Below are positions 60,201 through 64,000 of a stretch of 64,000 nucleotides of DNA, one piece after another (the first letter of the stretch is position 1; the number at the start of each line of letters is the position of its first letter). A model generated the notes under the pieces. It saw nothing but the letters and a program-made list of their open reading frames with translations. It did not search any database and had not been told where the DNA came from. This stretch comes from Apostichopus japonicus. Lineage: Eukaryota > Echinodermata > Holothuroidea > Aspidochirotida > Stichopodidae. The translations under genes and the position numbers were made by a program. Location: the NCBI RefSeq assembly GCF_037975245.1, contig NC_092579.1, positions 20,962,666-21,026,665 on the forward strand, given 5' to 3'.

Positions 60201-63200
60201 ATACCTCAGGTGGTTCCGGGGTCATTCGAAATTTTCATCTCGGAGGAGGAACCTGTGGACGTCAACTTCAAGAGTGAAGTTGACCTGGAGGGCTCATACA
60301 GTGGTTTGACCACCTCCCCTGTGAACATGGAAACGAGAAATATCTACTGTGGACCTTACAATGTCATGGTTCTTTCAGACCAGTGAGAAACATTTGCACT
60401 TAATACATATTTAATTTATATAAATATTAATTTTTTTAGGAATTATGCAGAGCATTGCAATCCAATGTTAGTAAACCTTAGGCCCATTGCTATCAATCTG
60501 GGTCCATGGCACCCTAGTTTGTGGAGGGGACCTGTGAGGGCAAAGGGGTCCCACTTGTGCCTGTAAAAGGCGAAGTGCCTTGTTAAGTATTCACTGACTT
60601 GTATGTACTGTCAAGATGGTCAGAGAAAGTTTGAGAGTGCAATCTTGGGAATAGAAAAATACAGCCCCGGCCATGATGGGACATGAATATTTATGACATG
60701 AATATCACAAAATGGATTACACCAAAATATAAGAAACTGAAGATTAAAATACATGATCTATGTCTTGAATTTAAATAAGAAAGGTATGAATTCTCTCTTC
60801 TGAAATTGAATGCAAAACGAATTTCAAGGATGAACAAAAGAGGAAATCATGTTCTTGTTATCTTGTCCCATGTTTTAGCATGTGATGTCTCATCTTGAAA
60901 TTACCTTCAGCTACTTGTTTGAAAAATAAACCAATTTTGTATCAAACATTTGTATATGATCTCAAAATCACAGACAGGTTTATCCACTGCATGCTTGTGC
61001 TATTCAATCAATTATCAACTTTTATTAAACAATTCTTTTGGATGTGCATTTCATTTTTTCCTTCAGAGATGATTTTAACCGTGTCGTTCATTACAACTTT
61101 GGCGATCTCGTGACAGTGGGCTCCTTCGATAGACATGTCCGTTTCATAGATATCAACAGAGGGCAGGAGGTCCGTCCTCTCATCACGGGCCATGCTGGAT
61201 CCATTAAGAGCTTATTCATTAATGAGAATGATGGCTTTGTTTTGAGTGGGAGTTTTGATACCAGTATCAGGTGAGAATATCTATCATATTTTCTTATTTA
61301 TTGATTTGGTTTTGAGCATGAGGTCAACCATTGGATGCTTAGATTTTAGAATTACTGTTCAAAATATTTCAAATCATGTTCTAATATACCAGAGTGAAAA
61401 CTCACTTACATTGCCCAAACATTGTTTGACATCCCTAAATATGTAAGAAATTCCCCCAAACATTCCAACCACTAAAATTACTTCCAAAAGTAAATCAACA
61501 ATGGAAAACTGAGATGGAAGTAATGAAACTTTTGTTTGTCATAAAAATAACATATTTTTTACAAATGTTAAATATAAATGATTCCAAAACCTATTTGAAG
61601 ATATGTTTCGATTTTTATCTTTTCGTTTTAGATGTTGGAGTATTTCTACAGGTAAACCTCTTAAAATCTTTAATGGCCACCAAGGAACTGTGAGATGTCT
61701 GGCTATGTCTGGAGATAAATTAGTTTCAGGCAGTAAAGATAAGGCTGTCAAAGGTGAGTTTGGAGTTCAAAAATTTTTATTTACAATATTAACGTTGAAT
61801 GAATGTAAGGGAACAGTATTAGACATATGATATGGTATGGTATGATATCATATATCATATCATATCATATCTGCATGATTATGAAACCTGAGCTTAACTC
61901 AGTCACGATGTAGTGTAGTTACTTTTCAATGAGCTGATATTAGTTACCGTATAGTAGATCATTTTGTCTCCTTTCTTCAAAGATTTGCGTGTTAAAGAGA
62001 AAAAACAATTCTGTTGTTTTTTCTTATTTACAGTCTGGAATTTTTCTACGGGAAAGTGTATCCGGACATTCAAGCATGCCAGACAGATCAATAGTGTGGC
62101 CATCCACGAAGACACTGTGGTCAGCGGATGTGAGGGTGGAAGGGTCAAAGTATGGAGCGTCGAGAAAGCCTGCCTGATCAAGGTTGGTAGCAGACGGTCA
62201 AAAACTTGAGTCCAGGGAGGTTAGATTTTGAATTAGATGTTTGGAATTAGAAGTAACATTCTCCCAAATGTGAGGGTGGGAAGCTTGACCTTGTTGAGAA
62301 GATCTGAAATAAAACGCTTTTGAAATTCCACGAAACGAATAACCATGTTTTAAGAAAAATAGCCTAGTCTGAATTCAGAAGCTCTCTACAGTTGACACTG
62401 ATTTTTGATCAACTGCACAGTTTGGGACTTGGGAGAGGGATTGAGAAAGGCGAAGGGTAAAAATAGCCTTGGTAAATCTTGCAGGTTGCTATGGCAACTG
62501 CCCTCCATGTTGCTGTTAGCATTCTGCCATGCAGTAGAACTTTCATTAATATGCTAAAATTCTTTGCAGATGTTATACAAGTCACCAAGACAGAAGAACC
62601 AATATGGCATAAGTGATCCTCACACCCATGCTGGTCCCATCACCTGTGTTAAGGTGGACAGCTTTCACATCGCCTCAGGGAGTGCTGATGGCTATGCCCT
62701 GATCTGGAGCGCACTAGGAGATGTCACTAAATGCATTAAGGCCCTTAGACATCCAAAGTAAGTGAAACTTAACTGATAGTTCTACTTATAATATACTTCA
62801 TTAACATTCTTAGAGACAACAATGAACTTGGGGAACAATGGAAAATGATGAGGTTGGGTGAGGGTGTTGGAAGTGGAGAGGAAAGGAGAAGAGAGGAAAA
62901 TAGGTGGAAGGTGAGCAAATCTTAGAGAACAATGGACGTGGGGAACAATGGATAAGGATGAGGTTGGGTGAGGGTGTGGGAAGTGAAGAGGAGAGGCGAA
63001 GAAAATAGGTAGAAGGTGAGCAGATCTAAGAGAACAATGGACGTGGGGAACAATGGATAAGGATGAGGTTGGGTGAGGGTGTGGGAAGTGAAGAGGAGAG
63101 GAGAAGAAAATAGGTGGAAGGTGAGCAGATCTAAGAGAACAATTGACTTGGGGAACAATAGACAATGATGAGGTTGGGTGAGAGTGTGGGAAGAGGAGAG

Positions 63201-63688
63201 GAGAGGAAAATAGGTGGAAGGTGAGCAAATATTAAAGAACAATGGATGTGGGGAACAATGGAAAATGATGAGGTTGGGAGAGGGTGTGGGAAGTGGAGAG
63301 GAGAGGAGAGGAAAATAGGTGGAAGGTGAGCAAATATTAAAGAACAATGGATATGGGGAACAATGGACAATGATCAGGTTGGGTGAGGGTGTGGGAAGAG
63401 GAGAGTAGAGGAAAATAGGTGGGAGGTGAGCAGACCTAGTGGAAAGAGTACTAGTGTTATAAAATGTTAGTAACTAAAAGAAAAGTTCCAGCTTCTATAA
63501 CACATATTAATCTAAATTTGTATCATCAGAGAAGTGCTTTGTCTGGAGATGAATTACCTGAGGCTGGTGACCGGCTGTGAAGATGGAAAACTCAGGATTT
63601 GGAACATGCTGACCGGGGACTGTCTGAGGGTCATGAGAGGCAACAGTAGGTCAGATCCAATCCTCACGATACATCCCTGCGGTAACAG
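57295..63688 (+). CDS. FBXW10: F-box and WD40 repeat protein, FBXW10/CDRT1-like (partial at 3' end)
   Basis: F-box/WD40 proteins are substrate receptors of SCF ubiquitin ligases: the F-box binds SKP1 and the propeller binds substrate. Nine exons join in phase: 57295-57841, 58358-58749, 59653-59757, 60147-60382, 61067-61270, 61632-61753, 62034-62182, 62570-62757 and 63530-63688, giving about 700 aa before the window ends. The N-terminal domain has a Cys cluster (CSRCQNC, 33-39) and a helical block with NFLLALLQMCDGQLLHSTEA, as in FBXW10/CDRT1. An acidic stretch (about 240-270) precedes the F-box at about 288-335 (YRDFIRDLPVHISKYILSFM, then VNCLKVSQHWQAIA). WD repeats follow, roughly one per exon from exon 5: HVRFIDI, CWSIS, VWNFS, VKVWSV, ALIWSA and LRIWNM. 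The start is the first of two adjacent ATGs, but an upstream leader or coding exon cannot be excluded. The intron before the last exon seen carries a minisatellite. Confidence 0.9.
62810..63440. repeat. Minisatellite, ~6 copies of a 100-110 bp unit, in an FBXW10 intron
   Basis: Each unit contains GGGGAACAATGG, AATGATGAGGTTGGGTGAGG, GTGTGGGAAGTG, a GAGAGGAGA purine block and ATAGGTGGAAGGTGAGCA. The GGGGAAC landmark falls at 62830, 62940, 63045, 63150, 63250 and 63355. Because most spacings are 105 bp (divisible by three), the minus strand stays open for 140-150 codons of Ser/Pro/His-rich repeats. That ORF is a by-product, not a gene. Confidence 0.9.
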
Positions 63689-64000
63689 GTGAGATTTTTA
63701 TCCCACTTACTGTCATTTGCTTTCGTCAAGAATAGATTTTGATTGACAGGTGGCAAGGAACTTCTAAAGCTGTTCTTATGTTGACTCTGGATGATTATGG
63801 TAATGGTGATGATGGACAATTGTATTTATATATTACTTGAGATGAAAGGAATAATCTCAATTCTCAAAGCAGGGAGACCAAAAAGTGACCTGTTGCAGTA
63901 ATCTAAAGTAAACACAGGCAACCGGACATATAACGGCATATGACATATAACTCAAACGTGATAGAGTATGATACCCTGCAGGGGTGGTTTGTGCTAGTTG
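63689..64000. other. FBXW10 intron running off the window
   Basis: It follows the GTGAG donor at 63689. No further exon or clear repeat was seen in these last 312 bases. Confidence 0.6.

Noticed and set aside
62782-63370. Long minus-strand ORFs of 141-148 codons rich in Ser/Pro/His
   Set aside because: They are translations of the 105-bp minisatellite inside an FBXW10 intron and have no start context, splice sites or known domain.

Overview
This is eukaryotic, animal-type DNA. Genes are split by small exons with GT-AG introns, intergenic space is AT-rich, and there are many (TA)n microsatellites, poly-C/poly-G runs and short non-autonomous transposons. Coding sequences are deuterostome-like, with vertebrate orthologues recognisable along most of their length. 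The repeat style, including frequent AGGCCTA-type stretches upstream of genes, suggests a marine invertebrate deuterostome, perhaps an echinoderm. That last step is inference. No prokaryotic features, tRNA or rRNA genes, or CRISPR arrays were seen.

Layout. 0-2.6 kb: minus-strand exons of a lysine/arginine/glutamate-rich coiled-coil protein that runs off the left edge. 6.2-7.0 kb: an intronless minus-strand ORF of 279 aa with no recognised family. 7.5-14.3 kb: intergenic, with several transposon relics. 14.4-15.5 kb (+): GPANK1 (ankyrin + zinc finger + G-patch). 18.0-25.8 kb (-): DXO decapping exoribonuclease, six exons, tail-to-tail with GPANK1. 26.9-32.8 kb (+): NUBP2, eight exons, head-to-head with DXO. 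33-40.5 kb: repeat-rich intergenic DNA. 40.5-52.0 kb (-): an MPV17L-like membrane protein, four exons. 43.4-50.3 kb (+): a possible three-exon 68-aa ORF antisense to MPV17L. 57.3 kb to the right edge (+): FBXW10-like F-box/WD40 protein, nine exons seen, C-terminus outside the window.

For DXO, NUBP2, MPV17L and FBXW10 the hand-built exons join in phase. The complete models give 391, 270 and 207 aa, close to the human lengths. The genes are housekeeping (RNA 5'-end quality control, cytosolic Fe-S assembly, mitochondrial/peroxisomal membrane, ubiquitin ligase substrate recognition) and form no evident common pathway. The notable gene-order point is that GPANK1 and DXO, both in the human MHC class III region, are adjacent here.

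The rest is mobile DNA: three hAT-like elements with 8-bp target duplications, TTAA-flanked fold-back elements, a 4-copy 200-280 bp element family, a 242-bp element with near-perfect inverted ends, a tRNA-derived SINE family, a LINE 3' end, and several minisatellites. One minisatellite supplies the stop-codon region and 3' UTR of NUBP2. I found no convincing undescribed multi-gene system. The best leads are the GPANK1-DXO linkage, the antisense small ORF and the element families.
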